This document shows, one piece after another, positions 47,901 through 55,059 of a stretch of 64,000 nt of DNA. The DNA is from Dromiciops gliroides. Taxonomy: Eukaryota > Chordata > Mammalia > Microbiotheria > Microbiotheriidae. The stretch lies in assembly GCF_019393635.1 (NCBI RefSeq), contig NC_057866.1, positions 8,977,723-9,041,722 on the forward strand, given 5' to 3'. The position numbers and the translations under genes were made by a program. Positions within the stretch are counted from its first letter, which is position 1; every line of letters begins with the position of its first letter. Under the pieces are notes generated by a model. The model was not told where the DNA came from, searched no databases, and saw only the letters and a program-made list of their open reading frames with translations.

Positions 47901-48469
47901 CGCCCCTTCCCGACCTCGGCACCCCCTCCTCTCGGGCGCCCCGGGAAATCCTGGCTTCCTTCAAGCCCAGGAGCCTTCTCGCTGAACATGGCACACGTAC
48001 CCCCCCCCCCCACTCCCTCGGCCAACTGGCCCAGCACGGGAGGGGCCCCTCCCCCACCTGCGGAGGGCGGGGCAGGGCCAGCCCCCCTTTCACGGACGGC
48101 TCAGAGGAAAGCGATGGAGGAGTCCGGGGCCTCTCCCGGGGCCTCAGTTTCTCCATCCAAACGACGGGGCCCCGGCCCCCTTCAGCCCCGAGCCCTTCCC
48201 CTCCCCGGGGGTCTCCTCCCCCTCCCCCGGGGTCTCAGTCCCGGGGCTTCTCCTCCGGCCTCAGGCCGCCTCGCGGGCCTCAGTGGCGGCGGGGGCGGCG
48301 CGGAAGGCTCACCTTGGATCGGGGCTCCGATCTCCGCCAGCTTAGCCTGGAGCTCGGGCACGGGCCAGGCGCCATAAGGGGCCGGCGGCGGGGGCGGAGG
48401 CGGCGGGGGGGGCGGCGGCGGCGGTAGCTGAAGCTCGCTTTTAGGCGGCTCGGGATGTTCCGCCGCCAT
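33198..48469 (-). CDS. SF3B2: SF3B2, splicing factor 3b subunit 2 (SAP145), complete coding gene, 21 coding exons
   Basis: SF3B2 is a nuclear subunit of SF3b in U2 snRNP (and of the U11/U12 di-snRNP). It helps anchor the complex at the branch site and binds SF3B4. The joined exons give 887 codons plus TAA (human 895). In order I see a proline-rich N terminus, a SAP motif (about residues 37-68), a long proline-rich linker (90-250), acidic and lysine-rich stretches (250-440), the conserved DUF382 core (about 445-585), the PSP region (about 590-650), an acidic stretch (about 688-730) and a basic C terminus ending KEFKF. The PRMT9 target motif FKRK is present with its arginine at about residue 500 (human R508). 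All 20 introns are GT-AG and phases match throughout. The start has a strong context (AAGATGG). Human exon 5 is not visible. Identification rests on near-identity to the human protein recalled from memory. Confidence 0.97.
33413..33598 (-). CDS. SF3B2: SF3B2 coding exon 20
   Basis: Residues 803-864: VMSRKGPAPELQGVEVALAP, EELELDPMAMTQKYEEHVRE, then a charged helix ending HAAKQK. Identical to human by memory. Confidence 0.98.
33688..33787 (-). CDS. SF3B2: SF3B2 coding exon 19
   Basis: Residues 769-802: GSETPQLFTVLPEKRTATVG, then GAMMGSTHIYDMST. The acceptor is CCTTCAG; a run of about twelve C on the minus strand (a G run on the plus strand) stands about 20 bases upstream of it. Confidence 0.97.
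34273..34374 (-). CDS. SF3B2: SF3B2 coding exon 18
   Basis: Residues 735-768 plus two bases: SGLITPGGFSSVPAGMETPE, then LIELRKKKIEEAMD. It carries TP motifs of the ITPGG type typical of phosphorylated U2 snRNP proteins. Confidence 0.97.
34461..34603 (-). CDS. SF3B2: SF3B2 coding exon 17 (acidic)
   Basis: Residues 688-734 plus two bases: TKTEEEEIDRTPWGELEP, a long serine/glutamate stretch, then DETGFITPAD. The donor AG/GTATCCC is unusual for a major-class intron but lacks the full U12 consensus. Confidence 0.97.
35002..35109 (-). CDS. SF3B2: SF3B2 coding exon 16
   Basis: Residues 652-687: SCSFGYHAGGWGKPPVDETG, then KPLYGDVFGTNAAEFQ. Fully conserved with human by memory. Confidence 0.98.
35388..35495 (-). 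CDS. SF3B2: SF3B2 coding exon 15 (PSP region)
   Basis: Residues 616-651: NAHKVPPPWLIAMQRYGPPP, then SYPNLKIPGLNSPIPE. It carries the PPPWL and RYGPPPSYP signatures of the PSP region. Confidence 0.98.
35589..35678 (-). CDS. SF3B2: SF3B2 coding exon 14 (PSP region start)
   Basis: Residues 586-615: GKEFETRLKEKKPGDLSDEL, then RISLGMPVGP. This is the start of the PSP (proline-rich spliceosome-associated) region. The donor is CCA/GTGAGTGC. Confidence 0.98.
36188..36337 (-). CDS. SF3B2: SF3B2 coding exon 13
   Basis: Residues 536-585: EEQKTMKSKMREKVRPKMGK, then the IDIDYQKLHDAFFKWQ block and LTIHGDLYYE. Fully conserved with human by memory. Confidence 0.98.
36445..36515 (-). repeat. MIR-type fragment in SF3B2 intron 12
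   Basis: AACCATTTATTAAGCACCTA followed by CTATGTGCCTGACACCAG, the common MIR 3' piece. Confidence 0.6.
36587..36814 (-). CDS. SF3B2: SF3B2 coding exon 12 (DUF382 core, PRMT9 site)
   Basis: Residues 460-535, starting LVARPDVVEMHDVTAQD and ending REALQEK. It contains HWCFKRKYLQGK, whose FKRK motif is the known PRMT9 methylation site. Identical to human as far as I can recall. Confidence 0.98.
36947..37027 (-). CDS. SF3B2: SF3B2 coding exon 11
   Basis: Residues 433-459: EKKPEAPKLSKKKLRRMNRF, then TVAELKQ, identical to human by memory. It opens the conserved DUF382 core. Confidence 0.97.
37120..37257 (-). CDS. SF3B2: SF3B2 coding exon 10
   Basis: Residues 387-432: LTDDVKKEKEKEPEKLDKLE, a KKKGFEEE block, then the acidic DSDDDSSDDEQ. 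One change from human is visible (ERKD for EHKD). Flanking introns are about 118 and 92 bases. Confidence 0.97.
37376..37600 (-). CDS. SF3B2: SF3B2 coding exon 9 (basic, then conserved core)
   Basis: Residues 312-386. A very basic start (KNRKRRNRKKKKK, likely nuclear localisation) is followed by a variable serine-rich linker and the invariant VEIEYVTEEPEIYEPNFIFF block ending FEAFK. The acceptor has an unusually poor pyrimidine tract and ends ATAG. Confidence 0.95.
37899..37990 (-). CDS. SF3B2: SF3B2 coding exon 8 (acidic)
   Basis: Residues 281-311: DEEDMETDTRSSLG, then SASETEEDTASLSKKE. The acceptor is CTTATAG and the donor GAG/GTGTGTGA. The human counterpart has the same METD and SETEEDT blocks. 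Confidence 0.94.
38242..38338 (-). CDS. SF3B2: SF3B2 coding exon 7
   Basis: Residues 249-280 plus one base: TDDPSVGPKIPQALEKILQL, then KEIRQEELISVH. The acceptor is TTTGGCAG and the donor CACG/GTGAGTG. Confidence 0.95.
38906..39067 (+). repeat. MAR1/WSINE-type SINE in an SF3B2 intron
   Basis: Antisense to the gene. AGAAGGGCACTC[A/G]A flanks both ends (38,892-38,905 and 39,068-39,081). The A tail is about 25 bases. Confidence 0.93.
39377..39540 (-). repeat. MAR1/WSINE-type SINE in an SF3B2 intron
   Basis: Same strand as the gene; ATCATAATAAT is duplicated on both sides. Confidence 0.92.
39627..39727 (-). CDS. SF3B2: SF3B2 coding exon 6
   Basis: Residues 215-248: VAAPVGHPPPGVPIGAPGPR, then a proline run and GEENRE. 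The first five residues match human. The acceptor is CTCTCAG and the donor GAG/GTAAGA. Confidence 0.94.
39842..39950 (-). CDS. SF3B2: SF3B2 coding exon 5 (corresponds to human exon 6)
   Basis: Residues 179-214 plus one base, starting VVLLEQKQQAMAKM and ending RPPMAR. It joins exon 4 in frame (phase 0). In human an 18-residue exon stands between these two; I do not see it in the 1.8-kb intron here. This is the least conserved exon. Confidence 0.92.
40586..40735 (-). repeat. MAR1/WSINE-type SINE in SF3B2 intron 4
   Basis: Flanks GGAATGGTGACTCT and GGGATGGTGATTCT are the worn target duplication. Confidence 0.92.
40931..41105 (-). mobile_element. hAT-like MITE, longer copy
   Basis: Ends are AGGGTTCTTAACTTTT on the left and CAGTTTAAGAAGCTTTG on the right, imperfect inverted repeats. 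The inside (CCCAATTTTTCAGGACCCCC, TTATGCAGCTTGTGACCCAC) matches the shorter copy at 46.6 kb in reverse. No transposase. Confidence 0.55.
41314..41457 (+). repeat. MAR1/WSINE-type SINE in SF3B2 intron 4
   Basis: Full-length copy; CCTTATTCT recurs on both flanks. Confidence 0.9.
41744..41992 (-). CDS. SF3B2: SF3B2 coding exon 4 (proline-rich)
   Basis: Residues 96-178: LSGIPLPPPPMGLPPLQ, an 11-proline run, the GLGLGFPMG segment, then a helical part VALSEDERLKLAQQQAALL ending EEQAKQ. The acceptor is TTTTGTAG and the donor CAG/GTGGGTC. The 2.8-kb intron before it carries a plus-strand solo LTR and a SINE. Confidence 0.96.
42466..42611 (+). repeat. MAR1/WSINE-type SINE in SF3B2 intron 3
   Basis: Target duplication TAGAAGACAAGCCTCA / AGAAGACGAACCTCA. 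Confidence 0.92.
43079..43609 (+). mobile_element. Solo LTR (ERV fossil) in SF3B2 intron 3
   Basis: A 531-bp LTR with TGTGGT...CACA ends, an AATAAA poly(A) signal near 43,493 and a perfect 4-base target duplication GTAG (43,075-43,078 and 43,610-43,613). Four bases fit class I (gamma-like) ERVs. No internal part remains. It is antisense to SF3B2. A second member is at 56.5-57.1 kb. The intact duplication suggests moderate age. Confidence 0.85.
44759..44839 (-). CDS. SF3B2: SF3B2 coding exon 3
   Basis: Residues 69-95, starting TGIVLNRPVLRGEDGDKAA, nearly identical to human. The acceptor is CCCAAG and the donor CAG/GTGAGTCT. Phase 0 on both sides. Confidence 0.96.
44978..45024 (-). CDS. SF3B2: SF3B2 coding exon 2
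   Basis: A 47-base exon coding residues 53-68 (GSREELVERLQTYTRQ), which completes the SAP motif. The acceptor is CCTTAG and the donor CAG/GTGAGTGG. It lies about 3.3 kb from exon 1, the longest intron of the gene. Confidence 0.96.
46085..46230 (-). repeat. MIR/THER-type SINE fragment
   Basis: GCAAAGCACTTTACAAACAT, TTTTACAGATGGGGAAACTG and GGACTGGCCCAGG in the MIR order, reversed. Confidence 0.7.
46408..46554 (+). repeat. MAR1/WSINE-type SINE in SF3B2 intron 1
   Basis: Full-length, near-consensus copy, followed by a short (TA)n. Confidence 0.92.
46585..46710 (+). mobile_element. hAT-like MITE, short copy
   Basis: Left end GCTTCTTAAACTGTGGGT and right end AAAAAGTTTAAGAAGCCCTG form terminal inverted repeats. 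It is an internally shortened relative of 40,931-41,105. Confidence 0.6.
46862..47045 (-). repeat. MIR/THER-type SINE
   Basis: GCACTTATTAGTGCCTGGCG, AAGCACTTTACAAATATCTC, GAGGAAACTGAGGCAGACAG and GTCACACAGCTACG; a fairly complete reversed MIR. Confidence 0.8.
47045..47800. other. SF3B2 intron 1 sequence with worn L2-like text
   Basis: L2-like phrases occur at about 47,640-47,770 (CACACAGCTGCCAAACCGAC). No exon is recognised; open frames here have no domain. Confidence 0.4.
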
Positions 48470-48790
48470 CTTAGCGGCGAGAAGGCGCGCGGCCCAGGGG
48501 ACTGAAGAACCACGGCCTCCCGCAACTTCCGGCGGCGACCAATAGAAGCCGGGCCTTAAGGATCCAGGCAGCCAATAGAAACGGGGAGGGGGAGGGCGGC
48601 TTCCTGGAGCACGCCGGGAAGCGTAGTCTAACGTCACCGGGAACTCCGCGAGCCGCACTCGAAAAGGCGTCTGGTTGGTGGCTGAGCCTTCTGGGAGTTG
48701 TGGTTCGAAAACGAGGGGAAGCGAGGGAGAGCATCGCTGATCCGCCCCCGCATCAACCCGCTGCCCCCTGGGAAATGTAGTTCCGCTCCC
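47800..48790. promoter_or_regulatory. CpG island over SF3B2 exon 1
   Basis: GC-rich, CpG-dense sequence from within SF3B2 intron 1 through exon 1 and the upstream promoter. The edges are approximate. Confidence 0.75.
48313..48469 (-). CDS. SF3B2: SF3B2 coding exon 1
   Basis: Encodes residues 1-52 plus one base; it begins MAAEHPEPPK and ends in the first half of the SAP motif (ELQAKLAEIGAPIQ). A run of 14 prolines (residues 16-29) replaces the shorter human run. The donor is AAG/GTGAGCC. The ATG sits in AAGATGGCGGC. Confidence 0.97.
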
Positions 48791-48800
48791 GAGAGAGATT
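48462..48800 (-). promoter_or_regulatory. SF3B2: SF3B2 promoter with YY1, ETS, CCAAT and three ZNF143-type motifs
   Basis: A TATA-less CpG-island promoter. AAGATGGCGGC, an exact YY1 consensus, overlaps the start codon (48,462-48,472). CCGGAAGT (ETS/GABP) is at 48,525-48,532. CCAAT boxes lie at 48,539-48,543 and 48,572-48,576. Three copies of the ACTACAnnTCCCAG-type ZNF143/THAP11 motif lie at about 48,609-48,629, 48,686-48,704 and 48,763-48,781. Transcription probably starts close to 48,490. The motif calls are by eye; occupancy is inference. Confidence 0.75.
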
Positions 48801-49179
48801 GTAGTACTGCTGGCCTTGGAAGCAGGAGGGAGCCAGAGAGCCCTGCACTGCCAAGCCCGACTTCCAATTCTGCTCATGCTCCGAGAGGCCCAAGATCTGT
48901 GCCCGGTAATCAGCCTGGCATTGTTGGGAGTGCGCTGAAATGACCAGCTGTAGCAATGGACAAGAACTGAGCTGTTGCATCTCTTTCCTTTCTTTGGAGA
49001 AGTGGGGAACTAGGGGTGTGGAATAGCACATATACCTCACGATAGAATCATGGGACCCTAGACCTAGAGCTAGAAGGGGCCTCAATCAGTTATGGGAATG
49101 CAGTCAAGATCCCAATCCCCAAGGCCAAGGGAAAACTAGCTCTCTCTCCCACCTCAGGTACGAAGTGTGGCAAGACATG
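48800..49179. other. Intergenic sequence upstream of SF3B2
   Basis: No repeat or gene recognised between the promoter and the L1 insertion. Confidence 0.4.
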
Positions 49180-49199
49180 ACCCCAGTATGCTGTTGGTT

Positions 49200-49664
49200 C
49201 TACTTTATTGATTCTTGATTTCTCATAAAGTCATTGGCTTCCATTTGTTCAATCCTAATTTTTGAGGAGTTATTTTCTTCAGAGAGCTTTTTCCCCTCCT
49301 TTTCCATTTGGCCAATTTGGCTTTTCAAGGCATTCTTTTCCTCATTGGTTTTTTGTGCCTCTTTTACCATTTGACCCAGTCTATTTTTTAGGGTGTTATT
49401 TTCTTCAGTATTTTTTTGTGTCTCCTTTACTAAACTGTTGACTTTTTTTTCATGGTTTTCTTGCATCGCTCTCATTTCTCTTCCCATTCTTTCCTCTACC
49501 TCTCCTACTCTATTTTCAAAGTCCTTTCTGAGTACTTCTATGGCCTGACACCAATTCATATTTTTCATGGAAGCTTTGGATGTAGGAGCTTTGACTTTGT
49601 TATCTTCTTCTGAGGGTATATTTTGATCTTCCTTGTCACCATAGAAACTTTCTAGGGTCAGCAT
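49200..49664 (-). pseudogene. L1 ORF1 N-terminal fragment (coiled coil)
   Basis: A 154-codon frame starting MLTLESFYGDKEDQ. Residues 50-145 form a coiled coil with repeated K-EEN--LK-R-GQM-KE units, as in the coiled-coil half of L1 ORF1p. The RNA-binding and C-terminal domains are missing. It ends at a TAG after NQESIK where related L1s probably read on (TAG for CAG is my inference). Confidence 0.75.
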
Positions 49665-50143
49665 TTTTTTCTGTTTGCTCGTTTTCCCAGCCTATTTCTT
49701 GACTTTTAACTCTTTGTTAAAGTGGGGCACTGCTTCCAGGGTAGAGGGTGCACTGTCCCAAGCTTTGAGGGATTTGAGCAGCTGTTCTCCTAAGAATTTG
49801 TAAGTCCTAATGATGTGGGATGGAATTAGGGTCAAATTGATTGTGAGTCGTCCCAAAAGAATTACAAGACTCAGTGACTCAGTTTCCCAAGTTTTATTGC
49901 AATACTGTGAGTGAACACAGAGAAAGAATCAGAAAAGTAGAAAGGTATCTCTTGAATAAGAAAAGAGATAGTTATTTATAGTATGGATAAATTGATTATC
50001 AGTCTCATTATAATAATCTCCTCCTTAGGGAGGTACAGGGGAGGGCTTAACCTAATTTGGAGTTCCTGGGGTCCTAAGCCAACCCCAGAAGCAGGTACCT
50101 TTTTCTGTAGAGGTGTGTTTTGGGGGTTTACAAATCATAAGGT

Positions 50144-50286
50144 GGGGGCAGCTAGGTGGCGCAGTGGATAAAGCACTGGAACTCAGGAGGACCTGAGTTC
50201 AAAGCTGGCCTAAGACACTTAATGCTTACTAGCTGTGTGACCCTTAAGGGTCACTTAACCCCCATTGCCTCTCAAAAAAAAAAAAA
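50144..50286 (+). repeat. MAR1/WSINE-type SINE inside the LTR
   Basis: ACAAATCATAAGGTG flanks it, and the same 15 bases occur a third time at about 50,341-50,355 after an A/T-rich stretch. Confidence 0.92.
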
Positions 50287-50557
50287 GACTTTATACAAAT
50301 CATAAGGTGAAAAAATTAATTAATTAATAAAATTTTAAAAAACAAATCATAAGGTGAATCTGGGGACAAATTTGGCCTTTTCTGCACATGTCACCTTTTG
50401 ATTCCTATGCTTGGTTTCAAAATATTTTCATTTATCAGTTTGAATTTCTACACCCTGTCAGTGTATCATTGTTATAATTAAGGTCTCTATGACCTGCTTT
50501 TTTATGTTCTTGTTATGAGTGCTAATTAATGTGGGTAAGGAGAACCTAGGCCCTGAC

Positions 50558-50702
50558 TTGTTTTTTTTTTAATTAATAAAGTATTTTATTTTTTTCCGTT
50601 ACATGTAAAGATAGTTCTCAACTTTTGTTTATACAAGCTTTACAATTTCAGATTTTTCTCCCTCCCTCCCCCCTCCCCTAGACAGCAGGTAATCTGATAT
50701 AG

Positions 50703-50766
<64 letters not shown>

Positions 50767-50800
50767 ATAACATTAAACATATTTCTGCATTACTGACTTG
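50558..50800 (-). mobile_element. L1 3' end with a TA microsatellite
   Basis: Reversed L1 3' end (poly-T start, TTACATGTAAAGATAGTTCT, TTTTTCTCCCTCCCTCCC, CAGGTAATCTGATATAGG). A (TA)n run of about 27 units at 50,707-50,762 has grown inside it. Confidence 0.75.
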
Positions 50801-50857
50801 TATTAATGAAGACTCAAGTCTTAAGTTATCCATTAACTGGGGTCTGAATCCCTTTTG

Positions 50858-51009
50858 TTTTGTTTTTGTTTTTGCAGGGCAATGAGGGTTAAGTGACTTG
50901 CCCAGGGTCACATAGCTAGTAACTGTCAAGTGTCTGAGGCCAGATTTGAACTCAGGTCCTCCTGAACCCAGGGCCGGTGCTTTTATCCACTGTGCCACCA
51001 AGCTGCCCC
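50858..51009 (-). repeat. MAR1/WSINE-type SINE inside the LTR
   Basis: Flanks GGTCTGAATCCCTTTTG and GGCTGAATCCCTTTTA form the target duplication. Confidence 0.92.
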
Positions 51010-51698
51010 CAAGGCTGAATCCCTTTTAGAGCTCAGAGCTAAATTAGAGCTTGGGTCTTAGGTTTTTCTGTTAACCCCTTTTTTGCCTCCTACATCACTT
51101 AGTTCTTCCAAGGTGTTATGATTTAAGGAGAGGTATGTTTACTACTCTTCTGGCTTGTGTTCTGGTCTTCAAGCAGGGCTTGTTTTCTGCCCTGGAACTA
51201 TGAAGCCTGCTCCACTATGGCTGCAAGCTCTTGAGTGCTTGTGCTCCTCCCCCACCTGGGACCACCACCCAACACTGTGACTTTGATCCGAGTACAGGCA
51301 AAACAACAGAGTTCTGCCTCAGTGCTAGCAAAGAGACCCCTGTAATCTGGAGTTGTTCAACCCCCTTACTGTCTGTGGGCTGAGTTCCCCAGCTGGTTCA
51401 GAGGCTCTGGAGGCCTGCTCCTGGTTTGCTGTGACTGGTGAGGGGTCTGTACTGGGGCTGGATCTGCACCAGCACGGCTGCACTCCATTCTCCCCCCAGT
51501 ACAACAGACCTTTCCTGCCGACTTTCTAAGTTGTCTTTGGCTGGAAAATGATTTCTCCCTGTCTTTTTGTGGGTTCTGTTGCTCCAGGAATTGTCTTGTG
51601 GCATTATTTGAAGGTATTTGGAGGTGTCTTGGGGAGAGCTCAGGCAAGTCACTGCCTTTCCTCCACCATCTTGGCTCCACCCCAACCCCAGTATGCTG

Positions 51699-54250
51699 AT
51701 AAGCAATATCAAGGTCTTCAAGATGACATATAAGATATGGATGGGCACTGCATAGCTTACTGATGCCCCATCATTCCAAAATCCCCTCCCAGTTCTTTGT
51801 AATGCCCTTCCCTCCCTTTTCTTTTGTAAAGATACAAAAGACAGGTGTTCTCTTACTGTCCCCCAGCCATATATTCCTCTCCTAATAAATCTCTTTTTAT
51901 TTTACAAGATTCATAATGAGCCTCCAATTCTTTGGATGAGCTAGCCCTGCCCCATCCAGGTCACAAGTACTCCCCAAACATTTCTAATCCCCTCCTTTGA
52001 CAGATGAGGACACTGAGACCCACCTTCCAGGCCTAGAGTCAGGTTCAAATCAACTTCAGACACTGTATGACCCTGGGCAAGTCATTTCCCCTTGGTTTGC
52101 CTCAATGTCCTCATCTGAAAAATGTGAACAATAACAGCCCCTACCTTGTAGGGTTGTTGTGAGGATCAAGTGAGATCATAATTGTAAAAAAGTGCTTAGC
52201 ACAGTGCTTGGCACATACCAGGAAGGGAGGGAGGGAGGGAGAGAGGGAAGGAGGGAGGAACAGAGGGAAGGAGGGAAGGTAGAAGGAAGAGAAGGGGGAA
52301 GGAAAAAGGAAGGAAGAAAGAGGGAGGGAGGGAGAAGAAGAGGAATGAAGAAAGACAGAGAAGGAAGAGGGAGAAGGGAAGGAGCGGCCTTCCAAGGCTA
52401 GTGGTGTCACCTTGAGGTATATCACTTCAGCTGGGCATTCTCATGCCATCTACATAGACTGCTGTAGCAAATGAGCTCATATAGATGACCCGCTTCTCAA
52501 ACCTTAACACACTACAGAAATGTCAGGGAAACAGGCCAGAGAGAAGCGGCTTCCTCCCAGTCATAGAGATAGCACAGTGTCTCTGGATGGGAACCCAGAA
52601 GGGTAGCCTTCCTACCTCAGGCTCCCAGATTCCTTGTGGTGGGAGGGCAGGACTCCTGGGTCCCCGGGGACTGGGAAGTGGAGAGATTCCCAATGCAGGC
52701 ACTAGAGGGGAGGATTCAGGACAACACTCCTCTTGATTGTCTGTGGGGAGCTGGCTGGGCCTGCCCCACTCTTCCTGGGCCAGGCACATTCAAGAACTGA
52801 AAGGAGATAGGGCCAAAGCCAGAGCCTCCAGGGATAGAAATGAGGCACAGACACTGAGACCAGCTCTATTCTGGCCTGGCCTGGCCTGGCCTGGCCCCCC
52901 GAAGAGCCCACCCCTGCCAGCCCCACCCAGGCCTTGCCCGAGATGGCCTGCTGAACAATGGCCTCTCTCTTCTCTTCTCCCAGCTCTGGTCCTCCACAGC
53001 CCAGCAGCTGCCTTATCTAGATGATAGCATTGAGAGCTGGAAGAGACCTCAGCTTAGTCTAGCCCAAGTCCCTCACTTTTACAGATGGGGAAACTGAGGT
53101 CAGGGAGGTGAGGTCAGCAGCCAAGGTTATACCCACAGTAAGTCCGGACACGGTAAGATCAGAACTCAGACCCAAGGCTTTCCCTGCTAGGCCAGACTTC
53201 AATGGGATCGATCTGGGAAAGAGATCATTAGTCCCATTAGGCATTTTCCATAATGCCCCAGCATATGCTACTTTGGGCTCCCTCCACAAATGGCTCATGA
53301 GAAGCACTTCCCTCTAGCTTCTTTCCTCCTGGCTCTGGAGCCAGGGCTTGGATGTCAGGGTGATGAGAAGAGTGCTGAACTTTTAGTCCCAGGCCCCGGG
53401 CTTGGAATATCTGCTCTGTCCCTCATGCTCTCTGTCACCTTGTCCTCAGTTTCCTCACCTATAAACTGAGAGCTGGTTTGCATCTCTGAATGCCATGCTT
53501 TCATCCCCTAGGTAGTGCTTTCCCTTCTGGGACATTTCTCAGGACTGGGATTTCAAGGGGGGGGTGGGGAGAGGAAGAGAAGAAGCCAGACCTAAGGGAG
53601 GCAGACAGGGAATTGATGCCTCGGCCCCTCCCTTGTTATCAAGTTGAGCTCAGGCATAACCGGTTCCTTTCTTGAAGATTTGCCCCAGCTCCCAGTAACC
53701 TGAGCCTCCCTGGCAGTCCAGATAGTAGGAACAAAATATACGGCCTAGGGCTGGATAAACTGAGGCCTGGAAGTAGAATGGGGATGGGGGTGGGCAAGGG
53801 AGACACCTGCCAGAGCCTGAGATGCCAGGGAAACTCAAGAACTCCACCTCATTTTCTCTTCCCTGGTAATTCCTCTGTGGTCCTAACAAGAGCCCTCATG
53901 GAATTACACTATTAATTGGGTACCACCTCAGAGACCTCAGTAGACTGAGCTCTGTGCCCAGCCTCTAGTTCCAGGCTCTCTGCCCGTACCAGGCAGGGCA
54001 GGAGGGAAATCCTGATAAAGACAGGGACGATGCCAACCATTGAAGGGCGAGGAAGGGCAGCTGTCCCCAACTTTGGGTCAACAGGCTCTCTGGGGCAGAG
54101 TCAGGGCTGCTCTCAAAGACCACACGTCCCTCTGCTAGCAGGGAAAAGCTGAGGTTAGGAAGCAGCACCTAAGTACAACCAGGACTAGAGTATCTCAGGC
54201 TCTAGAGAGGGAAGGTGGGGAGGCAGGGCCAGCATCAAAGATGCAGGGCA
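51699..54250. other. Intergenic stretch with a MIR-like SINE and simple repeats
   Basis: A MIR/THER-type piece lies at about 52,035-52,200. A purine-only (GGGA/GGAA)n tract runs from 52,222 to 52,385. A CTGGC pentamer repeat lies at about 52,872-52,897. No gene recognised. Confidence 0.55.
52222..52385 (+). repeat. Polypurine (GGGA/GGAA)n tract
   Basis: About 160 bases of almost pure A/G, grown at the end of the MIR-like SINE. Confidence 0.9.
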
Positions 54251-54400
54251 GGGGGCTGCTAGGTGGTGCAGTGGATAAAGCACCAGCCCTGGAGTCAGGA
54301 AGACCTGAGTTCAAATCCGGCCTCAGACCTTAACACTTACTAGGTGTGTGACCCTGGACAAGTCACTTAACCCACACTGCCTCACTTTAAGAAAAAAAAA
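54251..54400 (+). repeat. MAR1/WSINE-type SINE
   Basis: AAAGATGCAGGGCAGG is duplicated on both flanks. Confidence 0.93.
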
Positions 54401-55059
54401 AAGATGCAGGGCAGGCACCTCTGACAGGATCGAAATAGTGCTCAAGCTTATGTGGAGAAAGGGTGAGAAGAGAAGCTGTGGTGTTGGAGACAAGGCTGTT
54501 TGGGAAAGGGATGGTATCTGGAATAGGACCAGAGCACCCAGGAGAGTTCTGGGAAGGATGAAGAGAGCTGCTCTAGAGGTGTTAGCTAGATATGTGATCA
54601 TGAGCTTCTAGTAGCCGGTCACCTCCTCTGTAAAATGAGCATAATCGGGACCACTAGTAACAACATTAAGGATTGTGAGGAAAATGTTCTGTTTAAACAT
54701 GAGGATGTTGAAAGAGAAAATGGCCATGATGGGGCTGTCCACTCCAGAGCCTTCTCACCAACCAGCTTCGAGCCCACACCAGAAACCATGCCCTGAAGGA
54801 CCTTCAACAAGGGTCCACAGTTACCAGCTTAGGAACTGTCCTTCCCAGAAAAGTATTTCAGGAAAGCCTGCTCAGTGTTTCACCCCATTCCCACCAACTA
54901 TGTCCCCTTTCCTTCTTCCCACTCCCCTGCTTCCCATTTCAAGAACCTTGAATTATGCTCAAATCCTCCTGACTGGGGAATCAATTCAACTAGATGTGTT
55001 TATTTTCAAAACTATATTCTTATTTATCTTATTAAAATTTCTCAATTACATTTTTAAAA

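Larger units (their letters stand above)
49815..51103 (-). mobile_element. Solo LTR (ERV fossil) inserted in the L1, itself interrupted
   Basis: TGATGT...ACATCA ends and a poly(A) signal with AATAAAACTTGGG near 49,892. About 0.75 kb of LTR sequence is spread over 1.29 kb by three later insertions (a SINE at 50.15 kb, an L1 3' end at 50.56 kb, a SINE at 50.86 kb). The target duplication is not clean. No internal ERV genes. Family unknown; it is different from the 43.1/56.5 kb pair. Confidence 0.65.
49194..51684 (-). mobile_element. L1 5' half with truncated 3' end, carrying later insertions
   Basis: On the minus strand it begins GGGGTGGAGCCAAGATGGTG, a typical L1 5' start with a YY1-like site, runs through a 5' UTR and enters ORF1. 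It ends about 14 bases after an internal AATAAA in ORF1, with no poly(A) tail. A perfect 14-base target duplication ACCCCAGTATGCTG lies at 49,180-49,193 and 51,685-51,698, so the insert ended there from the start. An LTR (49,815-51,103) and its own guests were inserted later. Confidence 0.85.

Noticed and set aside
49200-49664. A coiled-coil host gene
   Set aside because: Sequence pattern, surrounding L1 5' UTR and target duplications show it is an L1 ORF1 fragment.
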